A DNA stretch of 64,000 nucleotides from an uncultured Paracoccaceae bacterium (GCA_947497985.1 CANMIX010000012.1:62001-126000), one strand, 5' to 3'. Positions 25,060 through 35,174 are shown, counted from the stretch's first letter. Notes: generated by a model from the sequence alone, not told the origin. Program-made: numbers and translations.

Positions 25060-27504
25060 ATGTCCAATTTTCCGACAACCGCACGCGTTGTTATCATCGG
25101 CGGCGGCGCCATTGGTGTTTCAACCCTCTTTCACTTGGCCAAAGCAGGCTGGACCGATTGTGTCCTTTTGGAAAAGAACGAGCTGACCGCGGGTTCAACC
25201 TGGCACGCCGCTGGCAACTGTCCGAATTTTTCGGCGTCCTGGGCCGTAATGAACATGCAGCGTTACTCGCTGGAAATGTATCGCACGCTGGCCGATGACG
25301 TCGATTATCCGATGAACTACCACGTGACCGGAGCGTTGCGTCTGGGTCATACCAAAGAGCGCATGCAAGAGTTCGAGCGCGTGGCGTCGATGGCGCGGTA
25401 TCAGGGTCTGGAAATGGACATGCTGACGCCCAAAGAAGCGCTGGATTACTACCCGTTTATGGAAACCCATGATCTGGCTGGTGTTCTCTGGGATCCGCTG
25501 GATGGTGACATTGACCCAGCCCAGTTGACCCAAGCCATGGCCAAAGGCGCGCGGGATCTGGGGGGCAATATCCAACGGTTCTGCCCGGCCACCGGTGTCA
25601 GCCGCGATGGCGACGAATGGATTGTCCACACCGACAAAGGCGACATCAAATGTGAGTTCGTGGTCAACTGCGCAGGGTACTACGCCAAACGCGTTGGCGA
25701 GTGGTTCAAACCCTACGGTGGTCGTGACGTGCCCCTGACGGTGATGTCACACCAGTATTTCCTGACCGAAGAGATCCCCGAAATCGAAGCCTGGACCAAG
25801 GAAAACGGCCGTAAGCTGCCGATGATCCGCGACGTGGATAGTTCATACTATCTGCGCCAAGACAAACACGGTCTGAACCTCGGCCCCTATGAACGTAACT
25901 GCAAGGCGCATTGGGTGACCGAGCAGGACCCAATGCCCGAAGATTTCTCCTTCCAGCTTTACCCTGACGATCTGGACCGTTTGGAGTGGTATATTGAGGA
26001 TGCAATGGGCCGCGTGCCGCTGTTGGGTACCCAAGGTGTGGGTCGTGTGATCAACGGGCCAATCCCCTATGCCCCCGATGGCCTGCCGTTGATGGGTCCG
26101 ATGCCGGGTGTGAAAAACGCCTTTGAAGCGCACAGCTTTACCTTTGGCATCGTGCAGGCCGGTGGTGCCGGCAAGGTGATGGCGGAATGGATCACCGAAG
26201 GTGAGACCGAGTGGGACATGTGGGCCGTGGATGCGCGTCGTTATACGGAACACGCGGATTTCGACTATACGATGAAAAAGGCGATGGAGACCTATGGCCA
26301 CGAATATGCGATGCACTTCCCGCATCACGAATGGCCTGCCGCGCGGAACAAGAAACTGTCGCCCAACCATGATCGCCTGATCGCCGATGGCGGCCAGATG
26401 GGCGCCTATAACGGCTGGGAACGCACAAACTGGTTTGCCAAGGACGGCGACGATACGTCAGAGGCCGCGACCGAAATCTGGGGCCGCAATGGTCCATGGG
26501 CTGCGCGCGTGCAGGAAGAATGCGAAGCCGTGCGGGATGCGGCAGGCGTTATCGATATGTGCGGTTTCTCCCGCTTTACCCTGTCCGGTAACGGTGCGGC
26601 GGAATGGCTGCGTGGTCAGATCACCGGCGGGCTGCCCAAGGTCGGGCGCATGAACCTGGCGTATTTTGCCGACAGCCGCGGTCGGATCGTGACCGAGATG
26701 TCGGTGATCCGCAAAGGTGAAGATGACTTCATGCTGATGACCGCCGCCGTGGCGCAATGGCATGACTTTGAACTCCTGTGGCGCAACCTGCCCGAGGGGC
26801 TGGCGCTTGTCGATATCTCTGACCAGATCTGCGCGCTTTTGGTGACTGGTCCAAAATCCCGCGATATTCTGGCACCGCTGACCGATGGTGATCTGCAGTC
26901 CAGCTGGCTCTCCCATCAGACGGCCGCCGTCGCGGGTCACGAGGTCATGCTGGCCCGTGTCTCCTTTGCCGGTGAGTTGGGCTGGGAGGTTCACTGCCCG
27001 GTCGAGCACGCTGCCGAAATCTATGCTGCGATCCGTGAACAAGGGGCAACACCATTCGGCATGTATGCCCTGAACGCCCTGCGCATCGAAAAAGGCTACC
27101 GCACTTGGAAAGGCGATCTGTCCACGGATTACACAATGCTGGAGGCGGGGCTTGAACGCTTTGTCAAACTGGACAAACCACGGGATTTCCCAGGCAAGTC
27201 CGCTTTGATCGCCGAAAGCGAGAAAGGCACCAACAAGGCGTTTGTCACCATGATCGTCGACGCAAAAGACGCGGATGCGCCCTATATGTCCTGCATCTAC
27301 AGCGGCGATGAAATCGTAGGTGAAACCACCTCGGGCGACTGGGGGTATCGGGTGAATGCCTCGATCGCACTGGGCATGGTACGGGCTGACCTGGCCGCGC
27401 CCGGAACGGAGCTGACGGTGGAAATCTTCGGCGAAAAATGCCGCGCAGTTGTGCAGGAAACCACCAACCTGTGGGACCCTGAAAACACGCGTCTGCGCGC
27501 ATAA
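25060..27504 (+). CDS. Dimethylglycine/sarcosine dehydrogenase-like flavoprotein, copy 1
   Basis: An 814-residue two-part enzyme. The N-terminal DAO-type FAD domain (VVIIGGGAIGVS at 10-21) carries His49 in LTAGSTWHAAG, the residue that binds FAD covalently in dimethylglycine dehydrogenase. A DUF1989/FAO_M-like linker and a C-terminal GcvT-type folate domain (about 440-814; RIVTEMSVIR, GELGWEVHCP, RIEKGYRTWKGDL) follow. Enzymes with this build oxidise N-methyl groups of glycine derivatives and pass the carbon to tetrahydrofolate. The precise substrate is unknown. The start at 25060 is preceded by an in-frame TTG at 25051. The GlxA-type regulator follows within 20 bases. Confidence 0.88.
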   Translation: MSNFPTTARVVIIGGGAIGVSTLFHLAKAGWTDCVLLEKNELTAGSTWHAAGNCPNFSASWAVMNMQRYSLEMYRTLADDVDYPMNYHVTGALRLGHTKERMQEFERVASMARYQGLEMDMLTPKEALDYYPFMETHDLAGVLWDPLDGDIDPAQLTQAMAKGARDLGGNIQRFCPATGVSRDGDEWIVHTDKGDIKCEFVVNCAGYYAKRVGEWFKPYGGRDVPLTVMSHQYFLTEEIPEIEAWTKENGRKLPMIRDVDSSYYLRQDKHGLNLGPYERNCKAHWVTEQDPMPEDFSFQLYPDDLDRLEWYIEDAMGRVPLLGTQGVGRVINGPIPYAPDGLPLMGPMPGVKNAFEAHSFTFGIVQAGGAGKVMAEWITEGETEWDMWAVDARRYTEHADFDYTMKKAMETYGHEYAMHFPHHEWPAARNKKLSPNHDRLIADGGQMGAYNGWERTNWFAKDGDDTSEAATEIWGRNGPWAARVQEECEAVRDAAGVIDMCGFSRFTLSGNGAAEWLRGQITGGLPKVGRMNLAYFADSRGRIVTEMSVIRKGEDDFMLMTAAVAQWHDFELLWRNLPEGLALVDISDQICALLVTGPKSRDILAPLTDGDLQSSWLSHQTAAVAGHEVMLARVSFAGELGWEVHCPVEHAAEIYAAIREQGATPFGMYALNALRIEKGYRTWKGDLSTDYTMLEAGLERFVKLDKPRDFPGKSALIAESEKGTNKAFVTMIVDAKDADAPYMSCIYSGDEIVGETTSGDWGYRVNASIALGMVRADLAAPGTELTVEIFGEKCRAVVQETTNLWDPENTRLRA

Positions 27505-27524
27505 ACACAAAGGAAAGCTCGGAC

Positions 27525-28493
27525 ATGAAGGAAACGCCAAATATCCAAACCTGGCATTTCGATATCATCCTGTGTGATGGTTTTGTTCTGTCCGAGCTTT
27601 CCGCCATTACAGACACGTTGCGGATCTGTAATCGGACGCTGGCGCACAAGGCTTTCTCTTGGTCCTTCCACTCAGACGGTGGTGGGATCCGCCGCAACCC
27701 CTGCGGCGTTATGGTCGAAACGCACGACATTCCGCAGAAACCAGACGCCCAGTTTCTGTTTGTCTTGGGCAATGCGGACCCTGACGCGCCGGGTCTGTCT
27801 TTGCGCCCGATGCTCAGTCGTTACTTTTATGCGGGGACGCGAACCTATCTTCTGGCAGAAGCCGCCGCGCGTTTTATTCACGAAGACGGCTCAGCCGGAC
27901 ATATGACCACCCATTGGGAAAACTCGACCCTGCTGCGGGAACGTCATGGCTATTTCGAGGCCGGCACCCAATTTGTCTGTGACGCCGGGCAGGTGGTCAC
28001 CTGCGCAGGGTTGGAGGCCACAGTGGATGTGGTTTTGGCCTTGATCGGTAAGTTGATCTCGACTGCGGCGCAGACGACGGTTGCAAATATACTGCTGCAT
28101 GACACGGTGCGCGATCCGGGGACGTTGCAGCCGGTCAATGGTGGCGCAATTGCCCACACCGGGGATCGCGACCTGGACCACTGCATCCGTTTGATGCAGG
28201 AAAACATCGAAGACCCGCTGCCGATTTCCACCCTGGTGGATGATCTGGGCATTTCTCCGCGTTCACTGGAACGTCGCTTCAAAACCCGTCTTGGCGTGTC
28301 ACCCAACACATTTTACCGCAAGATCCGGATGCATCGGGCCAATAACCTGTTGCTGAACACCAGCATGTGCGTGCGCGATGTCGGCCTTGCCTGCGGATTT
28401 CCGAACGGGTTTTCGACCCTCTACAAAAGCTTTTTCGGTGTAACCCCCGCAGCGCTGCGCAAAGCGCGGCGACGGGAAACAGCTGCCGGATAA
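27525..28493 (+). CDS. GlxA-family AraC-type regulator
   Basis: A 322-residue regulator with an N-terminal DJ-1/PfpI-like domain (about 10-185) and a C-terminal AraC DNA-binding domain (about 215-315). The two helix-turn-helices are ISTLVDDLGISPRSLERRF and VRDVGLACGFPNGFSTLYKSF. The GlxA group includes GbdR, the activator of glycine-betaine and dimethylglycine catabolism in Pseudomonas. Its place between two dimethylglycine-dehydrogenase-like genes supports a similar role here. It starts 20 bases after the first flavoprotein gene and probably shares its transcript. Confidence 0.9.
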   Translation: MKETPNIQTWHFDIILCDGFVLSELSAITDTLRICNRTLAHKAFSWSFHSDGGGIRRNPCGVMVETHDIPQKPDAQFLFVLGNADPDAPGLSLRPMLSRYFYAGTRTYLLAEAAARFIHEDGSAGHMTTHWENSTLLRERHGYFEAGTQFVCDAGQVVTCAGLEATVDVVLALIGKLISTAAQTTVANILLHDTVRDPGTLQPVNGGAIAHTGDRDLDHCIRLMQENIEDPLPISTLVDDLGISPRSLERRFKTRLGVSPNTFYRKIRMHRANNLLLNTSMCVRDVGLACGFPNGFSTLYKSFFGVTPAALRKARRRETAAG

Positions 28494-28574
28494 ACCCTGT
28501 TTTTGCCGGTTTTGATACGTCTTCTCTGACGCAAATCAGGCATTCAGCGACAAACGACGATTGGAGTTATGGAC

Positions 28575-31028
28575 ATGGTGGATCTGCCAAACAAGGCCCG
28601 TGTGGTCATTATCGGCGGCGGTGTGATTGGCTGTTCTGTCGCCTATCACCTGACTAAAAAAGGTTGGAAGGACGTGGTCCTTCTGGAACGCAAACAGTTA
28701 ACCAGCGGCACCACCTGGCACGCGGCAGGTCTGATCGCGCAGCTGCGCGCCACCGCCAATATGACCAAACTCGCGAAATACAGTCAGGAACTTTACGGCG
28801 CGCTCGAAGAAGAAACCGGCGTCGCAACCGGCTTCAAACGCGTTGGGTCGATCACCGTCGCCCTGACCGAAGAACGAAAAGAAGAGATCTACCGCCAGGC
28901 CGCCATGGCGCGCGCCTTTGGGGTTGAGGTTGAAGAGATCTCTAACGAACGGGTGCAGGAGCTTTATCCGCATGTGAACCTCGACGGCATCAAAGGTGCC
29001 GTTTACCTGCCGCTGGATGGGCAAGGCGATCCAGCCAATATCGCGCTGGCGCTGGCCAAGGGCGCGCGCCAAGGCGGTGCCGTGGTCAAGGAATGTGTCA
29101 AAGTCACCGAGATCACCAAAACAGGGCGCAAAGTCACGGGCGTCGACTGGGTTGCAGACGATGGCTCAGCCTCGGGTCATATCGAATGCGATATGGTGGT
29201 GAACTGTGCCGGTATGTGGGGCCATGAGGTGGGCAAAATGGCCGGCGTCAACGTGCCGCTTCATGCCTGCGAACACTTCTATATCGTGACCGAGAATATC
29301 GAGGGCATGTCTCAGTTGCCGGTGCTGCGGGTGCCGGACGAATTCGCCTACTACAAGGAAGACGCTGGCAAAATCCTGCTCGGCGCGTTCGAGCCCGAGG
29401 CCAAGCCGTGGGCGATGGATGGTATCCCCGAGACCTTTGAATTCGACCAGCTTCAGGAAGATTTCGATCATTTCGAACCCATCCTCGAACGCGCTGTGGA
29501 ACGGGTTCCTTTGTTGGCCGAAGCAGGCATTCATACGTTCTTTAATGGACCAGAATCCTTCACGCCTGATGACGCCTATCACCTCGGCCTCGCGCCCGAG
29601 ATGGACAATGTCTGGGTCGCGGCTGGCTTTAACTCGATCGGTATTCAATCCGCAGGTGGCGCTGGCATGGCGCTGGCCGAATGGATGGACACCGGCGAAA
29701 AACCCTTTGACTTGGGCGATGTGGACATCTCCCGCATGCAACCGTTTCAGGGGAACAAGAAATACCTCTTTGAACGCTCCAAAGAGACACTGGGCCTGCT
29801 TTATGCCGACCACTTCCCCTATCGCCAAAAGGCCACTGCCCGTGGTGTCCGCCGCACACCGTTCCATCACCATCTAAAAGAACAAGGTGCTGTTTTTGGT
29901 GAGTTCGCGGGCTGGGAACGCGCCAACTGGTTCGCCAATGACGGGCAAGAGCGCGAGTACCAATACAGCTGGAAGCGCCAGAACTGGTTTAAAAACTCCG
30001 CCGCTGAACACCGCGCGGTGCGTGAAAACGTCGGCATGTATGACATGTCCTCCTTTGGCAAAATTCGGGTTGAAGGGCCGGATGCCGAAGCCTTCCTGAA
30101 CTATGTCGGCGGCGGCGATTACAGCGTTCCGGTGGGCAAGATCGTCTATACCCAATTCCTGAACCGCACCGGCGGGGTCGAGGCCGACGTCACGGTCACG
30201 CGCTTGTCCGAACTGGCCTATCTGGTGGTGACCCCGGCTGCGACCCGTCTGGCGGATCAGACATGGATGCTGCGCCACAAGGGTGATTTCAATGTGGTGA
30301 TCACGGATGTCACAGCAGGTGAAGGCACGCTCGCGATCATGGGCCCCAATGCGCGCAAGCTGTTGCAGGCGGTGTCACCCGCGGACTTCTCAAACGCGGC
30401 CAACCCCTTTGGCACTGCGCAGGAGATCGAGATCGGCATGGGCCTCGCCCGTGCGCACCGCGTGACATATGTGGGCGAACTCGGCTGGGAGATCTACATG
30501 TCCACCGATATGGCTGGCCATGTGTTCGAGACCTTGTACGCGGCTGGCCAAGACATGGGGCTAAAGCTCTGCGGCATGCATATGATGGACAGCTGCCGGA
30601 TTGAAAAAGGCTACCGCCACTTTGGTCATGACATCACGTGTGAAGACCATGTGGTCGATGCGGGCCTAGGGTTCGCGGTCAAGGTCGACAAAGGCTGTGA
30701 TTTCATCGGGCGCGAAGCGGTGATCGCCCGCAAGGAAACGGGGCCGAAAAACCGTCTGGTGCAGTTCAAGCTGACCGATGCAGAGCCGCTGTTGTTCCAC
30801 AATGAACCGATCCTGCGGGATGGGCAGAACGTGGGCTATCTGTGCTCGGGCAACTATGGTCACACGCTGGGCGCAGCGGTGGGTCTGGGCTATGTGCCCT
30901 GCGAAGGGGAAACCGCAGCGGACCTGTTGGCGTCCACGTTTGAGATCGACGTCTGCGGCACCAAAGTGCGCGCCGAAGCCTCGCTGAAGCCGATGTATGA
31001 CCCCAAATCGGAACGCGTAAAGGTTTAA
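28575..31028 (+). CDS. Dimethylglycine/sarcosine dehydrogenase-like flavoprotein, copy 2
   Basis: An 817-residue paralog of the flavoprotein at 25 kb, in the same order: FAD-binding GGGVIGCS, covalent-FAD His49 in LTSGTTWHAAG, linker, and folate-binding GcvT region (YVGELGWEIYMS, SCRIEKGYRHFGHDI). The N-terminal 60 residues are very similar to copy 1, while the substrate region differs (LIAQLRATANMTK against NCPNFSASWAVMN just after the FAD His). This suggests related but distinct N-methyl substrates. I chose the ATG at 28575, 8 bases after GGAG; an ATG at 28569 is too close. It ends the locus, with a terminator behind it. Confidence 0.88.
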   Translation: MVDLPNKARVVIIGGGVIGCSVAYHLTKKGWKDVVLLERKQLTSGTTWHAAGLIAQLRATANMTKLAKYSQELYGALEEETGVATGFKRVGSITVALTEERKEEIYRQAAMARAFGVEVEEISNERVQELYPHVNLDGIKGAVYLPLDGQGDPANIALALAKGARQGGAVVKECVKVTEITKTGRKVTGVDWVADDGSASGHIECDMVVNCAGMWGHEVGKMAGVNVPLHACEHFYIVTENIEGMSQLPVLRVPDEFAYYKEDAGKILLGAFEPEAKPWAMDGIPETFEFDQLQEDFDHFEPILERAVERVPLLAEAGIHTFFNGPESFTPDDAYHLGLAPEMDNVWVAAGFNSIGIQSAGGAGMALAEWMDTGEKPFDLGDVDISRMQPFQGNKKYLFERSKETLGLLYADHFPYRQKATARGVRRTPFHHHLKEQGAVFGEFAGWERANWFANDGQEREYQYSWKRQNWFKNSAAEHRAVRENVGMYDMSSFGKIRVEGPDAEAFLNYVGGGDYSVPVGKIVYTQFLNRTGGVEADVTVTRLSELAYLVVTPAATRLADQTWMLRHKGDFNVVITDVTAGEGTLAIMGPNARKLLQAVSPADFSNAANPFGTAQEIEIGMGLARAHRVTYVGELGWEIYMSTDMAGHVFETLYAAGQDMGLKLCGMHMMDSCRIEKGYRHFGHDITCEDHVVDAGLGFAVKVDKGCDFIGREAVIARKETGPKNRLVQFKLTDAEPLLFHNEPILRDGQNVGYLCSGNYGHTLGAAVGLGYVPCEGETAADLLASTFEIDVCGTKVRAEASLKPMYDPKSERVKV

Positions 31029-31049
31029 GCCTGCGAGACATCAAAAACG

Positions 31050-31074
31050 AATGCCCGCCATCGTGCGGGCATTT
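31050..31074 (+). terminator. Terminator after the second flavoprotein gene
   Basis: Stem AATGCCCGC / GCGGGCATT with loop CATCGT; only a short T-tract. Confidence 0.7.
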
Positions 31075-31162
31075 GATCATTTTCCGTGATGCACCCAGGC
31101 ACAAACGGTTATTTTCCATGATCCGGCCTCTGCCCTAGTTTTCCCTCTACGAGGAGCGCGCC

Positions 31163-32056
31163 ATGGAACATGCAGAAAACCGGGACACCCCGGCGGGGTT
31201 GGCCTTTGCCCTGACGGCCTATTTCATGTGGGGGTTTCTGCCCGTTTACATGAAACTTGTGGCGCATATTCCACCAGCCGAAGTGGTCGCCCACCGCGTT
31301 TTGTGGTCCCTGCCGCTTGCAGGCCTGTTGTTGATCATTTTAGGTCGAACCAAAGAGCTGATGCAGGCGTTGCAGACGCCGCGCAGTCTGATGATGGGTG
31401 TGGTCACCGCTGGCCTGATCTCGTTGAACTGGGGCATTTACGTTTGGGCTGTGGGCGCGGGCTATGCCATTGATGCCGCTTTGGGCTATTACATAAACCC
31501 GTTGTTTAGCGTCGCTATGGGGGCAATCTTCCTGGGTGAACGCTTGAACAAGGCGCAATTGGCCGCGATTGGGCTGGCTGCCTTGGCCGTTGTGATCCTG
31601 ACAATCCAGGCAGGGTCCTTACCTTGGGTTGCCATAGGTTTGACGCTGTCTTGGGGGTTTTACGCCTATTTCAAAAAGTCGCTCCCCATCGGCCCAAATC
31701 AAGGTTTCATGCTCGAAGTGCTGATCCTGTCGCCGTTTGCGCTTGCCTATCTGGCCTATGTGACAATCGCGGGCGAAGGCCATTTCGCGCTGAGTTGGAC
31801 GGACACGTTTTTGTTGATGGGATGTGGCGTGGTGACGGCCGTGCCTTTGACGATCTATGCCAACGGGGCCAAACTGCTGCGCCTGACCACAATTGGCATT
31901 CTGCAATACATCGCCCCCACCATGATCTTTCTGGTCGCCGTTTTTGTCTTTGGAGAAGAGTTCGACCAGGCGCGCCAGATTGCATTCCCGTTGATCTGGG
32001 CTGCTTTGGTAATCTATTCTGTGTCGCTTGTTCGCCAGATGCGCGCCACCACTTAG
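31163..32056 (+). CDS. rarD: RarD-type EamA-family transporter
   Basis: A 297-residue inner-membrane protein with about ten hydrophobic segments in two EamA halves. RarD signatures are present: [13 protein letters not shown] near the start, [39 protein letters not shown] (shortened: [17 protein letters not shown]) and FGEEF. The related E. coli RarD gives chloramphenicol sensitivity effects; the true substrate is unknown. GAGGAG precedes the ATG. It overlaps the convergent GST gene by 4 bases. Confidence 0.93.
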   Translation: MEHAENRDTPAGLAFALTAYFMWGFLPVYMKLVAHIPPAEVVAHRVLWSLPLAGLLLIILGRTKELMQALQTPRSLMMGVVTAGLISLNWGIYVWAVGAGYAIDAALGYYINPLFSVAMGAIFLGERLNKAQLAAIGLAALAVVILTIQAGSLPWVAIGLTLSWGFYAYFKKSLPIGPNQGFMLEVLILSPFALAYLAYVTIAGEGHFALSWTDTFLLMGCGVVTAVPLTIYANGAKLLRLTTIGILQYIAPTMIFLVAVFVFGEEFDQARQIAFPLIWAALVIYSVSLVRQMRATT

Positions 32057-32784
32057 GTCGGTTTTACGGTTTGAACATCCGTGGCGAAATTGGCAGCGTT
32101 CTCGCGGTGGAAAGCGCGATCATCCTGGTCTGCGTCCCAGAAATAGGGGCGCGCATCGGGCAGTGTCAGCGCTCGTTGCACTGCTGGTCTGGCGTCGATT
32201 CGGTCAAACCAGGCCTGTAAATTACCAAGCCCATCAACCTGTAACTTGGCCCAGGGATAGGCCCGCGCCCAAGGATACAATGCCATATCCGCAATGGATA
32301 ACATGTCACCTGCTACCCATTCCCGTCCCTCAAGCCGACGATCCAGCACCTCCAACAGTAGACGGCTTTCTGTAACATAGCGGTTGATGGAAAACGGGTG
32401 TTCTTCGCCATTGGGCGCCGCAATGCGTTGGAAATACATCGCCTGTCCCATCATCGGACCAACGCCACCCATCTGGAACATCACCCACTGCATGACTTCG
32501 GACCGGGACTTTGCGTCTGTGGGCAGAAAGCAGTCGTATTTCTCCGCCAGATACCAAAGGATCGCACCGCTTTCGAAAACCGGAAAATCCCCTGCGCTGC
32601 GGTCTACAATCGCCGGGATGCGGCCGTTTGGGCTGATCCGCAAAAATGCCGGTGCCTTTTGTTCTTGTTTGGAAAAATCGATCGGCGTCAGATCGTAGTC
32701 TACGCCAGCCTCTTCCAGAAAAATAACGGGCTTGTAGCCGTTCATCGTCGCTGCGGTAAAAAGATGAATATCCGGCGGGGTCAT
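32053..32784 (-). CDS. Glutathione S-transferase family protein (Ure2/YfcG-like)
   Basis: A 243-residue GST with an N-terminal thioredoxin-like domain ([23 protein letters not shown], shown in part; [23 protein letters not shown] with the glutathione-binding Glu-Ser) and a C-terminal helical domain ([14 protein letters not shown]). The layout matches the Ure2p/YfcG subgroup, which often acts as a disulfide-bond oxidoreductase. The ATG at 32784 is preceded by GAGG; four codons upstream another ATG is in frame. It stands alone. Confidence 0.9.
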   Translation of the reverse strand: MTPPDIHLFTAATMNGYKPVIFLEEAGVDYDLTPIDFSKQEQKAPAFLRISPNGRIPAIVDRSAGDFPVFESGAILWYLAEKYDCFLPTDAKSRSEVMQWVMFQMGGVGPMMGQAMYFQRIAAPNGEEHPFSINRYVTESRLLLEVLDRRLEGREWVAGDMLSIADMALYPWARAYPWAKLQVDGLGNLQAWFDRIDARPAVQRALTLPDARPYFWDADQDDRAFHRENAANFATDVQTVKPT

Positions 32785-32933
32785 GGCGTGCCTCATGTGC
32801 GGAGCTGCGATGCTATCTGAGGTCAGCGAGCCACGCGATGCAAGCGCGGTTCTATCACCTAACCGTTAGCGGAACATCCTGCGAAACTTCGGCTGCATCT
32901 TGCTCTCGTTTGAACTGCAGGCTAGGCAGCACC

Positions 32934-33587
32934 ATGCCTGTGTCGAGTGATTATAACCCGCCCCAAGATCCATTGGACATTCTGCACCACGATGCGGAGA
33001 TTCTGGTGGTGAATAAACCTGCAGGATTGCTAAGCGTTCCGGGACGTGGCGAGCATCTGGCGGATTGCCTGATGTCGCGGGTGCAAGCGGTCTTTCCTGA
33101 GGCGCTGTTGGTTCATAGGCTGGACCGGGACACATCAGGCGTGATGGTATTTGCGCTGACAGCCCACGCCCAACGGCATCTGTCGATGCAGTTCGAAAAG
33201 CGCACGACCAAGAAAGCCTATGTTGCCCGTCTGGCCGGAACCCTTGAACCGCGCGCAGGTACGGTGGATCTGCCGTTGATCGTGGATTGGCCAAACCGCC
33301 CTCGCCAAAAGGTCTGTCATGAAACCGGGAAGCCGGCCCTCACCGATTGGCGTGTGGTGAAATATGGTGACGATGAAACCCGCGTGCGTCTGACGCCCAA
33401 AACCGGGCGCTCGCATCAGTTGCGGGTTCATATGCTGTCACTGGGCCACGCGATCCTGGGCGATCCGTTGTATGCAAGCGGCGCGGCCTTGGACCAGGAT
33501 CGCATGATGCTCCATTCCGAGGAGCTGCGGATCAAACACCCAGACAGTGGTGAATCCATGCGATTTCGCGCTAAGGCACCGTTTTGA
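32934..33587 (+). CDS. RluA-family pseudouridine synthase
   Basis: A 217-residue pseudouridine synthase that isomerises uridines in rRNA and/or tRNA. The catalytic motif is HRLDRDTSGVMVF (Asp64 counted from the chosen ATG). The second motif, KPAGLLSVPGRG, and LTPKTGRSHQLRVHM are typical of RluA-type enzymes. No S4 domain is present, as in RluA itself. The frame opens at 32838, but the ATG at 32934 fits the family. The target site is not determinable here. Confidence 0.92.
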   Translation: MPVSSDYNPPQDPLDILHHDAEILVVNKPAGLLSVPGRGEHLADCLMSRVQAVFPEALLVHRLDRDTSGVMVFALTAHAQRHLSMQFEKRTTKKAYVARLAGTLEPRAGTVDLPLIVDWPNRPRQKVCHETGKPALTDWRVVKYGDDETRVRLTPKTGRSHQLRVHMLSLGHAILGDPLYASGAALDQDRMMLHSEELRIKHPDSGESMRFRAKAPF

Positions 33588-33605
33588 TCGGCTAAGCTGA
33601 TCGGG

Positions 33606-33634
33606 AAAGGCCGCCCAGATCTGAGCGGCCTTTG
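33606..33634. terminator. Bidirectional terminator between the RluA-type and aldehyde dehydrogenase genes
   Basis: AAAGGCCGC / GCGGCCTTT stem with a 10-base loop, followed by a T-rich tract on the plus strand. Confidence 0.85.
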
Positions 33635-33643
33635 TGTTTTGGA

Positions 33644-35083
33644 TTATTCAGGCGTCCAACCGCCGACGGATTTGACCTCCAGGAAGTCCTCAATCCCCCA
33701 GGTGCCGCCTTCGCGCCCGTTGCCAGATTGTTTCATCCCGCCAAAGGGTGAGCCGGCACTGCGCGACTTGCCATTCATCTCTACCATGCCGGACCGCAGA
33801 ACCCGTGCCAGACGATTGGCCCGCGCGGTGTCCTGGGTCTGCACATAGTTGGTCAGACCATAGGGCGTGTCATTGGCGATCTCGACGGCTTCTTCTTCGG
33901 TGTCAAAGGGCAGGATTGACAGAACAGGGCCAAAGATCTCTTCGCGTGCAATGGTCATCTGGTTGTTTACGTCCGCAAAAACGGTTGGACGCACATAGAA
34001 CCCTTTGTTCAGCCCATCGGGACGACCCGGACCACCAGCGACAAGACGCGCGCCTTCGTCGATCCCTTTTTCGATCAGGGCTTGGATCTTGGTCCATTGC
34101 AGCTCATTCACCACGGGGCCGATGTGGGATCCTGTCTCGGACGCGGGGCCCACGGTGACGCCCTTGGCGACTTCTGCAGCTTCCTCAACAACCCGGTCAT
34201 AGATCCCGCGCTGCACCAGCATACGGCTGGGCGCATTACAGCTTTGACCGGTGTTTTGCATCATGTGCAGCACGCCGCGCCGCACCGCATTGTCATCAGC
34301 ATCGTCAAAAAGCAGGTTGGCCCCTTTGCCGCCAAGCTCCAGGTGAACCCGTTTCAACGTATCTGCTGCGGCCTTGGAAATGGCGGTCCCTGCGCGGGTC
34401 GAACCGGTAAAGGAGACCATGTCGACGTCCGGGTGCACGGACAGCTGCGAGCCAACGCCCACGCCGTCGCCATTCACCAGGTTAAAGACACCGGCCGGGA
34501 ACCCGGCTTGATCCATCATTTCGGCAAAGACCATCGCGTTCAGCGGGCTTTCCTCGGAGGGTTTCAACACCATGGTGCAACCAGCAATCGCCGCTGCACC
34601 AACCTTGAGCGTGACCTGGTTCATCGGCCAGTTCCAAGGGGTGATCAGGGCCGCAACACCAACCGCTTCGTGGATGATACGATCGTTGGGGGATGCGTCA
34701 TTCAACGCATGCTCAAACGGGAAATTTTTGGCGGCCGTGATGAAGTTCCGCAGATGCCAGCTGCCTGCACCGGCTTGGGATCCGCGCGACATATCCAGCG
34801 GCGCGCCCATTTCCAGCGACATGGCCTGGGCCAATTCCTCTGAACGGCTTTCATAGATCTCAAGCAAGTTTTCGACCTTGGCGATCCGCTCTTCGACCGG
34901 GGTTGCCATCCAGCCGGGCAGCGCGGCTTTGGCAGCGGCAACGGCGGCATCCGTATCTGCCTGACCCCCAAGGGAGATCACGGCACAGGCGTCTTCGGTG
35001 GACGGATCAATGACGTTGTGATCGCGTCCGTCAAGTGGGCTAACCCATTGACTATTGATATAAAAATCGCGCTTTTCAATCAT
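33644..35083 (-). CDS. Aldehyde dehydrogenase (NAD(P)-dependent)
   Basis: A 479-residue ALDH. Classic motifs: TPWNWPMNQVTLK (oxyanion and cofactor region), VLKPSEESPLNA, SFTGSTRAG, the general-base glutamate in LELGGKGANL, and the nucleophile Cys in NTGQSCNAPSRM; EEIFGPVLSILPF near the end. The start at 35083 has GGGAGA at good spacing; the frame is open 21 codons further. Substrate unknown; the NTGQSCNAPSR type is common among broad-range ALDHs. It is divergent from the peroxiredoxin around a perfect palindrome. Confidence 0.92.
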   Translation of the reverse strand: MIEKRDFYINSQWVSPLDGRDHNVIDPSTEDACAVISLGGQADTDAAVAAAKAALPGWMATPVEERIAKVENLLEIYESRSEELAQAMSLEMGAPLDMSRGSQAGAGSWHLRNFITAAKNFPFEHALNDASPNDRIIHEAVGVAALITPWNWPMNQVTLKVGAAAIAGCTMVLKPSEESPLNAMVFAEMMDQAGFPAGVFNLVNGDGVGVGSQLSVHPDVDMVSFTGSTRAGTAISKAAADTLKRVHLELGGKGANLLFDDADDNAVRRGVLHMMQNTGQSCNAPSRMLVQRGIYDRVVEEAAEVAKGVTVGPASETGSHIGPVVNELQWTKIQALIEKGIDEGARLVAGGPGRPDGLNKGFYVRPTVFADVNNQMTIAREEIFGPVLSILPFDTEEEAVEIANDTPYGLTNYVQTQDTARANRLARVLRSGMVEMNGKSRSAGSPFGGMKQSGNGREGGTWGIEDFLEVKSVGGWTPE

Positions 35084-35156
35084 CGAGGTATCTCCCGGTT
35101 CTACGCTGTTTGGCGGTACTGTGTCACTGCGAAGTACCGCACACAAGGTTCATTGC

Positions 35157-35174
35157 ATAATTTGATCAAATTAT
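35157..35174. promoter_or_regulatory. Perfect 18-base palindrome between the ALDH and peroxiredoxin genes
   Basis: ATAATTTGATCAAATTAT reads the same on both strands. It lies 74 bases upstream of the ALDH start and 144 upstream of the peroxiredoxin start. It shares AATTTGATCAA with the inverted repeat upstream of deoC. A dimeric repressor or activator site is likely but unproven. Confidence 0.5.
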
